Positions 17,091 to 25,712 of a stretch of DNA of 64,000 nucleotides are shown in pieces (positions within the stretch are counted from its first letter, which is position 1; the number at the start of each line of letters is the position of its first letter). Under the pieces are notes generated by a model. The model was given only the letters and a program-made list of their open reading frames with translations, did no database searches and was not told the DNA's origin. The stretch lies in NCBI RefSeq assembly GCF_900103605.1, contig NZ_FNHY01000006.1:202357-266356 (forward strand), in the 5' to 3' direction. This DNA comes from Psychrobacillus sp. OK028 (GTDB lineage Bacteria; Bacillota; Bacilli; Bacillales_A; Planococcaceae). A program made the position numbers and the translations under genes.

Positions 17091-19315
17091 TAGCTTGAAC
17101 ATGATTCACATTCCACTAATTCCACAGATGTAGAACGCACGTAATAAGTTGTTTTTAATCCACTATTCCATGCATCTAAGTGCAAATCTAATAATTCTTT
17201 CGCTTTAATCGTATTTTGCACATATAAATTTAACGATACGCCTTGGTCGATGTGACGCTGACGTGCAGCGTTTTGTTTAAGTGTCCAATGCTGATCAATG
17301 AAATACGCTGATTTGTAATACCATGTAGTTTCGGAATTTAAATCCGGTACTGTAACTGGAATTTTATAATCCTTCTTCTCTTCCGAGTAAGACTTTTGGA
17401 AAATCGGATCAATGCTTGCAGTACTCCCCGCTAAAATGGACGTCGACGAATTAGGAGCCACTGCCATTAAATAACCATTTCGTATTCCACTTTCGCTTAC
17501 TTGCTCACGTAATTCATTCCACGATTCACTATCATAATGACGTTGGTCAAAATAAACTCCTGTTTGCCAATCCGATCCTTCAAATAAAGGATATGCCCCT
17601 TTTTCCATTGCAAGCTCAGCCGAAGCTTTAATCGTCAAGTAAGCAATTTTTTCATATAACGTATCCGCAAGCTCCACTGCTTCATCCGATTCCCAGCGAA
17701 TATTCTTCAGTGCAAGCAAATGATGCCACCCAAATGTTCCTAGACCAATTCCTCTATACCTAGAATTTGTACGCTGAGCTTGAGGAACTGGAATCAGATT
17801 GAGGTCTATCACATTGTCGAGCATTCGAACCTGTATTTTTATCAGCTTTTCCAATACATCTGCTGGAACTGCTTTCCCTAAATTTATAGAAGATAGATTA
17901 CATACGACAAAGTCCCCTGGCTTACGTCGAGTGACAATGATATCGTCCTCCAGTTTAATCGATTCAAATGTGGTTGCGCTTTGATTTTGGAAGATTTCTG
18001 TACAAAGATTACTACTGTAAATCATCCCAGCATGTTTGTTTGGATTGCTGCGGTTGACCTCATCGCGGTAAAACATGTACGGTACACCTGTCTCTAGCTG
18101 AGAGCGCATAATTCGTTTCATCAAGTCGATAGCAGGAACTGTTTCACGAGACAAACGGTGATCACTTACGCATTCTTCATATTTATGGCGGAATGATCCA
18201 TCCCCCCGTTTTTCATCATAAAAATCCTCTAGCGAATAGCCTTTTAGCTGACGAACCTCATGAGGGTCAAATAAATACCATTCTTCTCTAGCATTTACCT
18301 TCTCCATAAATAAATCTGGCAAGCACACACCTGTAAAAATATCGTGCGCACGAAGGCGATCATCCCCGTTATTTAAACGTAAATCTAAAAATGTAAAGAT
18401 ATCTTTATGCCACACATCTAAGTAAACAGCTACAGCTCCTTGGCGCTGACCAAGCTGATCCACACTTACCGCTGTATTATTAAGCTGCTTAATCCAAGGC
18501 AGTACCCCACTGGATGCCCCAACAAAACCCCTAATCGAAGACCCACGGCTACGCACTTTCCCCATATAAACACCGATACCACCACCAAATTTAGAAAGTG
18601 TCGCTACGTCCGTATTGCTATCGTATATTCCTTGAAGACTATCATCTACCGTGTCGATAAAACAGCTAGAAAGCTGTCCATGAGGCTTTCCTGCATTAGA
18701 TAGTGTTGGTGTTGCTACCGTCATGTACAGATTGCTCATTGCCCAATAGGCTTCTTTGATTTTCTGTATACGATTTTCTTGTTCGTCTTTCATAAGAGTC
18801 ATCGCAATTATTAGCCAGCGCTCCTGAGGCAACTCGACAATTGTTTTATCAAAGTCCTTTGCTACATAGCGATCCAACAACGTCTTTACACCGATATAAG
18901 TAAATAAATAATCTCTTTCTTGTACGAGGATTTCTGATAGCTGTTCAAGTTCGGGTAGGGCATACGCTTCTTTAAGTCGTTTATCGTAAATACCTTTTTC
19001 ACTTAAGACCTGTACATTTTTTGCAAATTTTGTGTATACCGCATCGGCAGTTGTTTTTCTTCGTTCAGCTACTTGTTCGTAAACTTCTGCTAAATGGATT
19101 CGTGCAGCGACAAAGGTCCAGTACGTTTCTTGCTCATCTAGAAAGCTTAAAGCTTCCAGTGACATTGACTTGGACCAAGCGGCTATTGTACCTTCGGGGT
19201 GCTTTTGTATCCATCTTTCATGTGTTTTGATAAGCGGAGCAATTTTCTCTTCCCCAAATTCTTTGATTAGATTATGTAATACTTCTTGTTTCGTTGTGTT
19301 TGAGATGATTGTCAT
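17090..19315 (-). CDS. nrdE: Class Ib ribonucleotide reductase large subunit NrdE
   Basis: A 741-aa catalytic subunit reducing NDPs to dNDPs. The sequence shows the N-terminal domain, TPTLSNAGKPHGQLSSCF with the first redox Cys, VVCNLSSINLG with the thiyl-radical Cys, LMAVAPNSSTSILAGSTASI, and a C-terminal ECESCSS redox tail. There is no ATP-cone, typical of class Ib. Start is ATG 19315, seven bases after AGGAGG; a longer frame to 19393 runs into the riboswitch terminator. First gene of nrdE-flavodoxin-nrdF. Confidence 0.93.
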   Translation of the reverse strand: MTIISNTTKQEVLHNLIKEFGEEKIAPLIKTHERWIQKHPEGTIAAWSKSMSLEALSFLDEQETYWTFVAARIHLAEVYEQVAERRKTTADAVYTKFAKNVQVLSEKGIYDKRLKEAYALPELEQLSEILVQERDYLFTYIGVKTLLDRYVAKDFDKTIVELPQERWLIIAMTLMKDEQENRIQKIKEAYWAMSNLYMTVATPTLSNAGKPHGQLSSCFIDTVDDSLQGIYDSNTDVATLSKFGGGIGVYMGKVRSRGSSIRGFVGASSGVLPWIKQLNNTAVSVDQLGQRQGAVAVYLDVWHKDIFTFLDLRLNNGDDRLRAHDIFTGVCLPDLFMEKVNAREEWYLFDPHEVRQLKGYSLEDFYDEKRGDGSFRHKYEECVSDHRLSRETVPAIDLMKRIMRSQLETGVPYMFYRDEVNRSNPNKHAGMIYSSNLCTEIFQNQSATTFESIKLEDDIIVTRRKPGDFVVCNLSSINLGKAVPADVLEKLIKIQVRMLDNVIDLNLIPVPQAQRTNSRYRGIGLGTFGWHHLLALKNIRWESDEAVELADTLYEKIAYLTIKASAELAMEKGAYPLFEGSDWQTGVYFDQRHYDSESWNELREQVSESGIRNGYLMAVAPNSSTSILAGSTASIDPIFQKSYSEEKKDYKIPVTVPDLNSETTWYYKSAYFIDQHWTLKQNAARQRHIDQGVSLNLYVQNTIKAKELLDLHLDAWNSGLKTTYYVRSTSVELVECESCSS

Positions 19316-19348
19316 TTGAGTTCCTCCTATTTTTAAACGTGTATAACA

Positions 19349-19391
19349 CAAAAAAGCGATGTCACAGCCGTCTTCGGCTGAGCCATCGCTC
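19349..19391 (-). terminator. Riboswitch expression-platform terminator upstream of nrdE
   Basis: On the minus strand a strong hairpin (AGCGATG ... CATCGCT, inner CAGCCG/CGGCTG, tetraloop-like AAGA) is followed by TTTTTTGTG, 35 bp upstream of the nrdE start. Confidence 0.85.
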
Positions 19392-19484
19392 AAGATTTAA
19401 AAGTAGGAAACAACAAGACATATCAATCGTTCGAGATAGCGGTCTTCGCTCCCACCTCTCAACCCCCGAAGAAAGTGTTGCTTA

Positions 19485-19632
19485 CCGATGAAGAGGCAGG
19501 TCTACTGGCTCGTGTTTCATTCTCCTGCTGGCCTTCCCACGATTGCTCGCAGTGGCTGTTTCAACAGTCGTCCACACTTACAGTTGCGGGGACAGCTTCG
19601 GCATTTAACCGAATTCCCTTTTAAACCATAAA
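19485..19632 (-). ncRNA. Cobalamin riboswitch controlling the nrdE operon
   Basis: Read on the minus strand the conserved blocks occur in order: AAAGGGAA, GGTTAAATGCCGAAGC, the hallmark GTCCCCGCAACTGTAA, GCCACTG, GTGGGAAGGCC, CAGCAGGAGAATGAAACACG, and the B12-box-like GAGCCAGTAGACCTGCC. It is followed by the terminator at 19349-19391, so adenosylcobalamin should cause premature termination. Control of the B12-independent class Ib reductase by B12 implies a class II (NrdJ) enzyme elsewhere in the genome. Confidence 0.93.
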
Positions 19633-19652
19633 GGTACCTTTTCATCGTTAAC

Positions 19653-19700
19653 ATACTATATATTGTGTTCAGTTCATTTATATAATCTAACATATTGTGT
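19653..19700 (-). promoter_or_regulatory. Tandem NrdR boxes
   Basis: Two 16-bp sites, ATACTATATATTGTGT (19653-19668) and ATCTAACATATTGTGT (19685-19700), share the NrdR half ATATTGTGT. They start 32 bp apart, three helical turns, the spacing typical for NrdR. They lie just upstream of the cobalamin riboswitch. I could not define the promoter with confidence. Confidence 0.75.
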
Positions 19701-19762
19701 TTGTGTGAGCAATAGATATTGTAATTCTAAAAAAATAAACCTCTTGGAAACCCCATCTCCCA

Positions 19763-20212
19763 CTATTTCCAAGTGACTAAAATAATATTATCTATTGTAT
19801 TATCGCAGCCCTCTAGAACATATTCAGTTCTTTCCGAGGTTTCTACGATCTCTGCTGAAGTACAAGTTGCATTGCTAATGCTTCCTGCTCCAAATTTATC
19901 TCTTCGTGTGTCTGTTGTGGATTTTATGACTTCCCCATCATATTCAAGATCATGAAGCATCGGATCGCCTTCTTCTGTATATCTAACTACTCTAATACTA
20001 TCCTTATTGCCTTTTTCAACATTATTTAGAAACTCTTCAAATCTCTCTTTATTTTTTATTTCACCATGCATATCTTCAACATCCTCAGATGAAGGTGTGT
20101 AGTCTGGAACATTATTATGTTCCCCGACTGTATTAGCTGAGTTATCTTCGTTTTGACACCCCCCAAATATGAGTGCAATAAATAAAATATAAAGTGAAAA
20201 GACCTTTTTCAT
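19763..20212 (-). CDS. DUF4362 lipoprotein
   Basis: A 149-aa secreted lipoprotein with signal peptide MKKVFSLYILFIALIFGGC (lipobox FGGC, Cys19). A DUF4362 domain follows (~50-148): EDMHGEIKNKERFEEFLNNV, IRVVRYTEEGDPMLHDLEYDG and the pair of Cys (C117/C135 region) that may form a disulfide. The family is of unknown function and common in Bacillus-type genomes. It stands alone between the nrd leader and the alkaline phosphatase and has no clear terminator. Confidence 0.85.
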   Translation of the reverse strand: MKKVFSLYILFIALIFGGCQNEDNSANTVGEHNNVPDYTPSSEDVEDMHGEIKNKERFEEFLNNVEKGNKDSIRVVRYTEEGDPMLHDLEYDGEVIKSTTDTRRDKFGAGSISNATCTSAEIVETSERTEYVLEGCDNTIDNIILVTWK

Positions 20213-20297
20213 GATGTACTCCCCTTTTTTACAATTAGACGTTACTCTTCAAGAGGTGTTACATACTTATATTACTAACCTAAGAGTAATTAGTAGT

Positions 20298-20340
20298 TTA
20301 ACACTCTCTTAATATCCCATTTACTTAACAACTATATAAT
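20298..20340 (+). promoter_or_regulatory. PhoP box and -10 of the alkaline phosphatase gene
   Basis: Three direct hexamers with strict 11-bp spacing, TTAACA (20298), TTAATA (20309) and TTTACT (20320), match the PhoP consensus TT(A/C/T)ACA-N5. A TATAAT (20335-20340) follows 9 bp later. This is the arrangement of phosphate-starvation-activated promoters. Confidence 0.75.
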
Positions 20341-20408
20341 CGTTTATGTAAGTGATTGTGAAATATTCACCAAATTTTATTATCAAAATGGAGATGGAGG
20401 AATACACA

Positions 20409-22055
20409 ATGAAATTAAACAAAAAAGTAATGGGAGTCGCTCTCGCAAGTGCTGTGGCTTTGGGATCACTAGGTTATTACGGTCAAGGTGACCATGTTGA
20501 AGCTAAAAACGATAACAAAAAAGGCACAAACGTCATTATGCTAGTAATGGACGGTAGTAGTGCTGGAGCTACAAACTTAGCAAAATGGTACAAGGGAGAA
20601 CCACTTGCAATAGATAGTATTCTGACAGGCGGAGTAAGTACACACTCTGCTGAATCTGCTATTACTGATTCCGCACCAGCTGGAACTGCATTAGCAACAG
20701 GAAATAAAACCAATGATAAATTTGTAGGCGTCTTACCTAAAATAGTAAATACACTTGGGGTTGACCCATCATTAGCAAATAATCCATATAAACCAGTAGC
20801 GAATGTACTCGAAGGAGCTAAACTTAGTGGGAAAGCTACTGGATTGATATCAACTTCTGAGATTCAGCATGCTACACCAGCTGCATTTTCAGCACATGTA
20901 ACACAACGTAGTGATTACGACAATATCGCCGAACAACAGGTCTATCAAGGAATTGATGTAGTACTCGGTGGTGGACTGGAAGCACTTGTGCCTGGCACTA
21001 AAGGAAATAACCGTGAAGATGGAGAAAATCTAGTAGATGTATTAAATGACAAAGGCTATGATATCGTTGAAGATAGAAATGAATTTTTAAGCACTAAATC
21101 TAACAAAATATGGGGTTCATTTGCTCCGAATGCTCTTGCATATGATATGGATCGTCCACTAACAAGATCTGAAGAACCAACGCTTGCGGAAATGACCGAT
21201 AAAGCAATTAGTACGTTATCAAAGGATAAAGATGGCTTCTTCTTAATGGTAGAAGGAAGTAAAGTGGACTGGGCAGCTCATGCAAATGACCCAATAGGTA
21301 TTATTAGTGATGTTTTGGCATTTGATGATGCAGTTAAGGAAGCATTGGAATTTGCTAAGAAGGACAAAAACACGCTTGTTATTGCAGTTACAGACCACGG
21401 GAACAGTGGAATTACAATTGGTAATGTAAACACATCTGGTACTTACTCTAATATTCCTGTTTCCGAATATATTAATCCTTTGAAAAAAGCATCGATGACA
21501 CTCGAAGGTGCATTAAGTAAGTTAAATGCTGATAAATCAAATCTATTAGAAGTAGCTGCACTTTACGGTATTGAAAATCCTACCGAAGCGGAAAAGACAG
21601 CTCTTCTAGAGTCAAAAAACCTTGGTAAAACTTTCGTGCAATTATTATCAAATCGTGCAAACATCGGATTTTCAACTGGTGGACATACAGGTGAGGATGT
21701 ATTCTTATATGCTTACGGTCCAAATAAACCTGTCGGCTTAATAGATAATACGGAAATTGCTCATATTATGGCTTCAACTATGGGATTCGATTTGGAAAAG
21801 CTAAGCCAAGAATTGTATACGGAAGCTTCAGAAGCATTTAAATCAAATAAGGCAACAATTAAGATTGATGAAACTGATAAACAAAATCCCGTACTTGTTG
21901 TAACAAAAGGAAAAAAAGTTGCAGAATTCCCTGTAAACAAAAATATAATTAAAGTCAACAACAAAGAAATAGAACTAAAAAGTATAACTGTTCAAAGTAA
22001 TGGTAAATTCTTTGTATCAAAAGAAGCAGTTCAACTTTTTAACAAAGCTAAATAA
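20409..22055 (+). CDS. Secreted alkaline phosphatase
   Basis: A 548-aa phosphomonoesterase of the PhoA family. It has a signal peptide (MKLNKKVMGVALASAVALGS..., cleavage probably near VEA-KN) and then the catalytic domain: VMDGSSAGA (metal Asp), ITDSAPAGTALATG (nucleophile Ser), HATPAAFSAHV, the EGSKVDWAAHAND and VTDHG metal ligands, and STGGHTGED with the third metal His. The ~80 C-terminal residues look like a copper-amine-oxidase-N-type or stalk region. Start is ATG 20409 after GGAGG. It releases phosphate from extracellular esters under PhoPR control (box at 20298). Confidence 0.93.
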   Translation: MKLNKKVMGVALASAVALGSLGYYGQGDHVEAKNDNKKGTNVIMLVMDGSSAGATNLAKWYKGEPLAIDSILTGGVSTHSAESAITDSAPAGTALATGNKTNDKFVGVLPKIVNTLGVDPSLANNPYKPVANVLEGAKLSGKATGLISTSEIQHATPAAFSAHVTQRSDYDNIAEQQVYQGIDVVLGGGLEALVPGTKGNNREDGENLVDVLNDKGYDIVEDRNEFLSTKSNKIWGSFAPNALAYDMDRPLTRSEEPTLAEMTDKAISTLSKDKDGFFLMVEGSKVDWAAHANDPIGIISDVLAFDDAVKEALEFAKKDKNTLVIAVTDHGNSGITIGNVNTSGTYSNIPVSEYINPLKKASMTLEGALSKLNADKSNLLEVAALYGIENPTEAEKTALLESKNLGKTFVQLLSNRANIGFSTGGHTGEDVFLYAYGPNKPVGLIDNTEIAHIMASTMGFDLEKLSQELYTEASEAFKSNKATIKIDETDKQNPVLVVTKGKKVAEFPVNKNIIKVNNKEIELKSITVQSNGKFFVSKEAVQLFNKAK

Positions 22056-22065
22056 ATTTTTTTTT

Positions 22066-22090
22066 AAAGACCCCATTTATGGGGTTTTTT
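22066..22090 (+). terminator. Terminator of the alkaline phosphatase gene
   Basis: CCCCAT-TT-ATGGGG followed by TTTTTTT. Confidence 0.85.
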
Positions 22091-22212
22091 TATGAAAGTA
22101 TAAGTGTCCTTAGAACTCAGTGCTTCTATTTTTTTAAAGAATAGGCTCTATTTAAACGATATCGCTGATTTCCCTTTCAGGCGTACGATGCCCACTGCAA
22201 TCAATAAAGCAA

Positions 22213-22242
22213 GCCGTACTTAACAATAGGGTTTAGCACGGC
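22213..22242 (-). terminator. Candidate terminator of the LysR gene
   Basis: Imperfect hairpin GCCGTGCTAAAC / GTTAAGTACGGC on the minus strand, followed by a T-rich stretch (TTGCTTTATTG) 60 bp past the stop. The remainder of the 22091-22303 gap shows nothing recognisable. Confidence 0.4.
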
Positions 22243-22303
22243 CTATCTCTAAGATAAACAAAAGAATTACTACACCACAGAAAATGAAAGAATAAATATA
22301 ATA

Positions 22304-23191
22304 TTAATTATCTTTTTTTATATCCTGAAAATAGCTATGACAATGCGAAACGAATGCCTCTGAAATTTTTGTCGGGTATGTATACCGATGCTTTAATAAG
22401 CCAATCGTACGTGTAAACTTCCCATTTTCAATTTTTAAGTGTTTTATTTTATCTTCATATAGATTTACAGATGTTTCAGGTGTAAACGCTGCCCCACGTC
22501 CATTTTTCACCATTTGCAAAATCGTTGTTGCTTCTTCTACTTCTACTTGATACGTAGGTGTATAGCCTACTGATTTACAAAATTGATCCGTAAATTGACG
22601 AAAACTATACTGGTCTGTTAATCCTATAAATGATATATTCCCCATTTCCGTCAAGTCAATTGTGCCTTTTTTTGCTTCTTTGTATGATTTTGGAACAGTT
22701 AAAAAAATTTCTTCTTCAAATAATGGCACCCACTCAACATTCGAATGTTCTATTTTCTCTGTTGTAATACACAAATCATATTTGCCATTTTCAATAAACT
22801 GTTGCAAGTTTTCTTTCGATAACGGAACTTGTTGATATTTCACATGAGGATAATCATCAAAAAATAAATCAATGATATTTGTAAATGTATATGGAAGAGT
22901 TGTAACAATTGATAAATTACCATCTCCTTCACCTCGCCTCTCTTCCAACCCACGCTCTAAATTACGTATTACTGTGAAAACACGCTCTACTTCTTTATAT
23001 AAAAACCTGCCATTTTCATTTAATGAAATGTTCTTACCATTACGGAAAAATAAGTCCATTTCTAGCTCTGCCTCGAGGTTTGTAATTGCCTTGCTTAACG
23101 CTGGCTGCGAAATCAAAAGGTCTTTTGCAGCTAATGACATATTTTCAAATTTTGCTGTTATATAAAAGTATTTTAACTTATTTAAGTCCAT
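22304..23191 (-). CDS. LysR-family transcriptional regulator
   Basis: A 295-aa LTTR. The winged HTH (~1-60) reads MDLNKLKYFYITAKFENMSL with SQPALSKAITNLEAEL as the recognition helix; the co-inducer-binding domain runs from ~90 to the end. Start taken at ATG 23191 behind GAGGTGAGG; a GTG 12 bases earlier is possible. It is divergent from an SDR-MFS pair and likely regulates it, with an LTTR-type T-N11-A site (ATAAC-CTTAA-GTTAT, 23209-23223) in the shared intergenic region. Confidence 0.88.
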   Translation of the reverse strand: MDLNKLKYFYITAKFENMSLAAKDLLISQPALSKAITNLEAELEMDLFFRNGKNISLNENGRFLYKEVERVFTVIRNLERGLEERRGEGDGNLSIVTTLPYTFTNIIDLFFDDYPHVKYQQVPLSKENLQQFIENGKYDLCITTEKIEHSNVEWVPLFEEEIFLTVPKSYKEAKKGTIDLTEMGNISFIGLTDQYSFRQFTDQFCKSVGYTPTYQVEVEEATTILQMVKNGRGAAFTPETSVNLYEDKIKHLKIENGKFTRTIGLLKHRYTYPTKISEAFVSHCHSYFQDIKKDN

Positions 23192-23208
23192 AATTAGCCT
23201 CACCTCTT

Positions 23209-23223
23209 ATAACCTTAAGTTAT
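23209..23223. promoter_or_regulatory. Candidate LysR-type binding site
   Basis: ATAAC-N5-GTTAT dyad containing T-N11-A, 18 bp upstream of the LysR start and about 137 bp from the SDR start. Confidence 0.45.
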
Positions 23224-23359
23224 ATATAGATAATTAATAAGTATTTCACATTATATCAATACGAGTTTAAGATGTAAATTGTCACTGACATGTGAACATT
23301 TCATGAAACTTGTAGAAGTGTGAATAAAATATGAACAAACTAAGAGGGAGTAGTCATAT

Positions 23360-24097
23360 ATGAGATTAAAAGACAAAGTAGCTATCATTACAGGAGCAGC
23401 ATCAGGTATGGGGCAAGGAGAAGCTATCCGCTTTGCAAAAGAAGGCGCAAAAATAATTGTAGCTGACTTAAATTTAGAAGGTGCACAAGCCGTTGCGGAA
23501 GAAATTAAAGCGTTTGGTGGCGAAGCTATCGCTATATCAGTAAACGTTATGAAAACCGAAGATATTTTAAATTGCGTAAAAGTAACAGAAGAAACATTTG
23601 GTCCAGTTGATATATTAGTAAATAATGCAGGTGTATTCGACAAGTACGCGAAATCTTTAAATACAACATTAGATCAATGGAATTTCTTGATAAATATTAA
23701 CTTAACAAGTGTTTTCGAATTTTCAAATGCTGTATTACCAAGCATGATCGAACGTGGTACTGGTTCAATCGTAAATATTGCTTCAGTTGCAGGTCTTGTT
23801 GCTGGTAAGGGTGGAGCTGCTTATACCGCTACGAAACATGCTGTAGTTGGATATACAAAACACTTATCTTCCGAATATGCTCGCTATGGCATTAAAATTA
23901 ATGCCCTTTGCCCAGGTACAATTGAAACACCTTTAACTAAAGATGTTTTAGCAGATATTCCTAAAGATCTAGTACCAACTCGTACATTTGGACAAGTAGA
24001 ACAAGTAGCAGATTTAGCAGTATTTTTAGCATCTGATGAAGCGAAATTCATGAATGGTGCAATTGTTCCAATTGATGGCGGATTTACAATTCAATAA
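23360..24097 (+). CDS. Short-chain dehydrogenase/reductase
   Basis: A 245-aa classical SDR. The cofactor loop is TGAASGMGQG (~12), followed by DLNLEGA (an Asp that favours NAD over NADP), NNAGVFD, the catalytic Ser in NIASVAG, YTATKHAVVG with the Tyr-x3-Lys pair, and a substrate loop PGTIETPLTKD. It is related to FabG/BdhA-like oxidoreductases. It lies next to an MFS carrier behind an internal hairpin (24128-24164), so the pair may import and oxidise a hydroxyacid or sugar alcohol; the substrate is unknown. Confidence 0.88.
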   Translation: MRLKDKVAIITGAASGMGQGEAIRFAKEGAKIIVADLNLEGAQAVAEEIKAFGGEAIAISVNVMKTEDILNCVKVTEETFGPVDILVNNAGVFDKYAKSLNTTLDQWNFLININLTSVFEFSNAVLPSMIERGTGSIVNIASVAGLVAGKGGAAYTATKHAVVGYTKHLSSEYARYGIKINALCPGTIETPLTKDVLADIPKDLVPTRTFGQVEQVADLAVFLASDEAKFMNGAIVPIDGGFTIQ

Positions 24098-24127
24098 TTT
24101 CTGTATAACTCTATTAACTTAAAAATA

Positions 24128-24164
24128 AAAAATAGAGAAGCAATAGTTAATGCTTCTCTATTTT
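24128..24164 (+). terminator. Hairpin between the SDR and MFS genes (attenuator or terminator)
   Basis: AAAATAGAGAAGCA / TGCTTCTCTATTTT with an 8-nt loop. The weak T-tract ahead of the MFS gene's ribosome site suggests partial read-through. Confidence 0.6.
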
Positions 24165-24178
24165 AATGAGGTGAAAAT

Positions 24179-25426
24179 ATGAAAAAGCAAGGCAAAATAC
24201 ATTATGCTTGGTGGATTATGGTTGCGAGTGCTGCTATTTATGCCGCAAGCGTTGGTATTATCGTTAGCTGCGCACCGATTCTTTATCGTGCAGTAGCTGA
24301 AGACTTTAATGTGGGTGTTTCTGATATTAGTTTGTATACATCATTAATGTATTTAACGATTACTATTTTACTACCTTTTGCAGGAAAAATATTAAACAAA
24401 TTTGATATACGTTACATTTTAACAATCGCCGGTATTCTTAACGCGTTAGCATTTGGATTAATGGGTACTTATGATTCTGTTTTTCCATTTTATATTTCGG
24501 GAATCGCATTAGGTATTGGTAGTACGTTCTTAATTTACGGATCTATTCCATTAATCATGAACAACTGGTTTAAGGCAAAAGTTGGAACTTCATTAGGTAT
24601 CGCTATGGCTTTTATGGGAGTTGGTGGTGCAATATTCGCTCAAGTTACAGGTGTCTTAATTGAGTCCATTGGATGGCGTTCAACATATATAGTATTAGCT
24701 ATTATTGTAGCAATATTAATCTTACCATTCTCTATTTTTGTCATTCGTTCAAAGCCAGAACAACTAAATATGACTGCTTATGGTGCGGATGAAGTTGAAG
24801 TTAATGCTACTAAGGTAAAAAAAGCACCTGAAACAGGAGTTTTAAAAGGGGTTGCGATGAAATCTCCTGCATTTTACTTAGTTATGTTATTTACTGGATT
24901 GTTTGGTCTGGCTTCAACGGTTAGTTTCCATGTACCAAACTTTGTGCAATCAGTAGGATTTACAGCTACGATGGCTGCTACTGGAGTAACTTTTGTAACG
25001 ATTGGTCAAACAGCTGGTAAATTCTTACTTGGGGCAATTAATGATAAATTCGGCATAAAAGTAGCTCTATTTGCTGGTATTGGCGGTGGCTTGATTGGTG
25101 TAGTTGCATTGCTTATTTCTGATTCGTTCGGAATTGGTATGCTTTATGCTGGTGCATTATTGTTTGGTATTGGGTTCTCAGGTTCTACCTTACTCCCTCC
25201 AGTAGTAATCCGTGAAGTATTCGGCGGACGCGATTATGCATCAATTTATACAACGATTATGTCAGCTTCTACGTTAGGTGTAGCAGTCGGCACAACATTA
25301 TTTAGTTATCTTTACGATTCGAGCGGTTCTTACTATACCGTTTTCATTATTGTGATTGTACTCTTTATAATTACTATTTCTTCTAGTTTATTCTCTTTAA
25401 ACTGGAAGAAAAAATTAAATTACTAA
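24179..25426 (+). CDS. MFS transporter, oxalate/formate antiporter-like
   Basis: A 415-aa 12-helix major facilitator. The N-terminal HYAWWIMVASAAIYAAS segment and the central loop FVIRSKPEQLN are characteristic of the OFA/monocarboxylate branch; the second half has GKFLLGAINDKFG. Start follows GAGGTGAAAAT. It likely carries an organic acid handled by the upstream dehydrogenase and controlled by the divergent LysR regulator. A strong terminator lies 200 bp downstream. Confidence 0.87.
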   Translation: MKKQGKIHYAWWIMVASAAIYAASVGIIVSCAPILYRAVAEDFNVGVSDISLYTSLMYLTITILLPFAGKILNKFDIRYILTIAGILNALAFGLMGTYDSVFPFYISGIALGIGSTFLIYGSIPLIMNNWFKAKVGTSLGIAMAFMGVGGAIFAQVTGVLIESIGWRSTYIVLAIIVAILILPFSIFVIRSKPEQLNMTAYGADEVEVNATKVKKAPETGVLKGVAMKSPAFYLVMLFTGLFGLASTVSFHVPNFVQSVGFTATMAATGVTFVTIGQTAGKFLLGAINDKFGIKVALFAGIGGGLIGVVALLISDSFGIGMLYAGALLFGIGFSGSTLLPPVVIREVFGGRDYASIYTTIMSASTLGVAVGTTLFSYLYDSSGSYYTVFIIVIVLFIITISSSLFSLNWKKKLNY

Positions 25427-25546
25427 ACATTTAAACACTTACAAAGTTCTTAAATTTCATTCATTTTAATCATACCAATTTACCATGTATACTCAATCGA
25501 ACAAAGGATTTGCTATCTCTTAATAAAAAACAATAATTTTGACTAA

Positions 25547-25578
25547 CCTATTACGCAAGTTTAAGTGGAACATTTCAT
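25547..25578 (+). repeat. Diverged 32-nt repeat, copy A
   Basis: 25 of 32 positions match 33811-33842, centred on AGTTTAAGTG-AACATTTCA. It may be an end remnant of an insertion sequence. The AATCACCGGAAT-type core of the 21-bp array occurs just after it (25584-25594). Confidence 0.5.
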
Positions 25579-25626
25579 AATGTATCACCGGAATTTGCTT
25601 GAGTTTCAAACTTAAAAATAGCTTTG

Positions 25627-25659
25627 AAAAAAGCATTGCCGATTGGCAATGCTTTTTTT
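25627..25659. terminator. Bidirectional terminator between the MFS gene and uppP
   Basis: AAAAAGCATTGCC-GATT-GGCAATGCTTTTTTT between convergent genes. Confidence 0.9.
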
Positions 25660-25712
25660 CCTATAGTTTTTGTATCACTTTATGGATAACTTTATAAAAT
25701 TGGCAATCTTAT

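Noticed and set aside
17090..19393. Longer nrdE frame with a 26-residue N-terminal extension
   Set aside because: The extension would translate the riboswitch terminator hairpin; ATG 19315 has AGGAGG at correct spacing.
22091..22212. Remnant gene between alkaline phosphatase and LysR genes
   Set aside because: No frame of useful length and no recognisable peptide in any frame.
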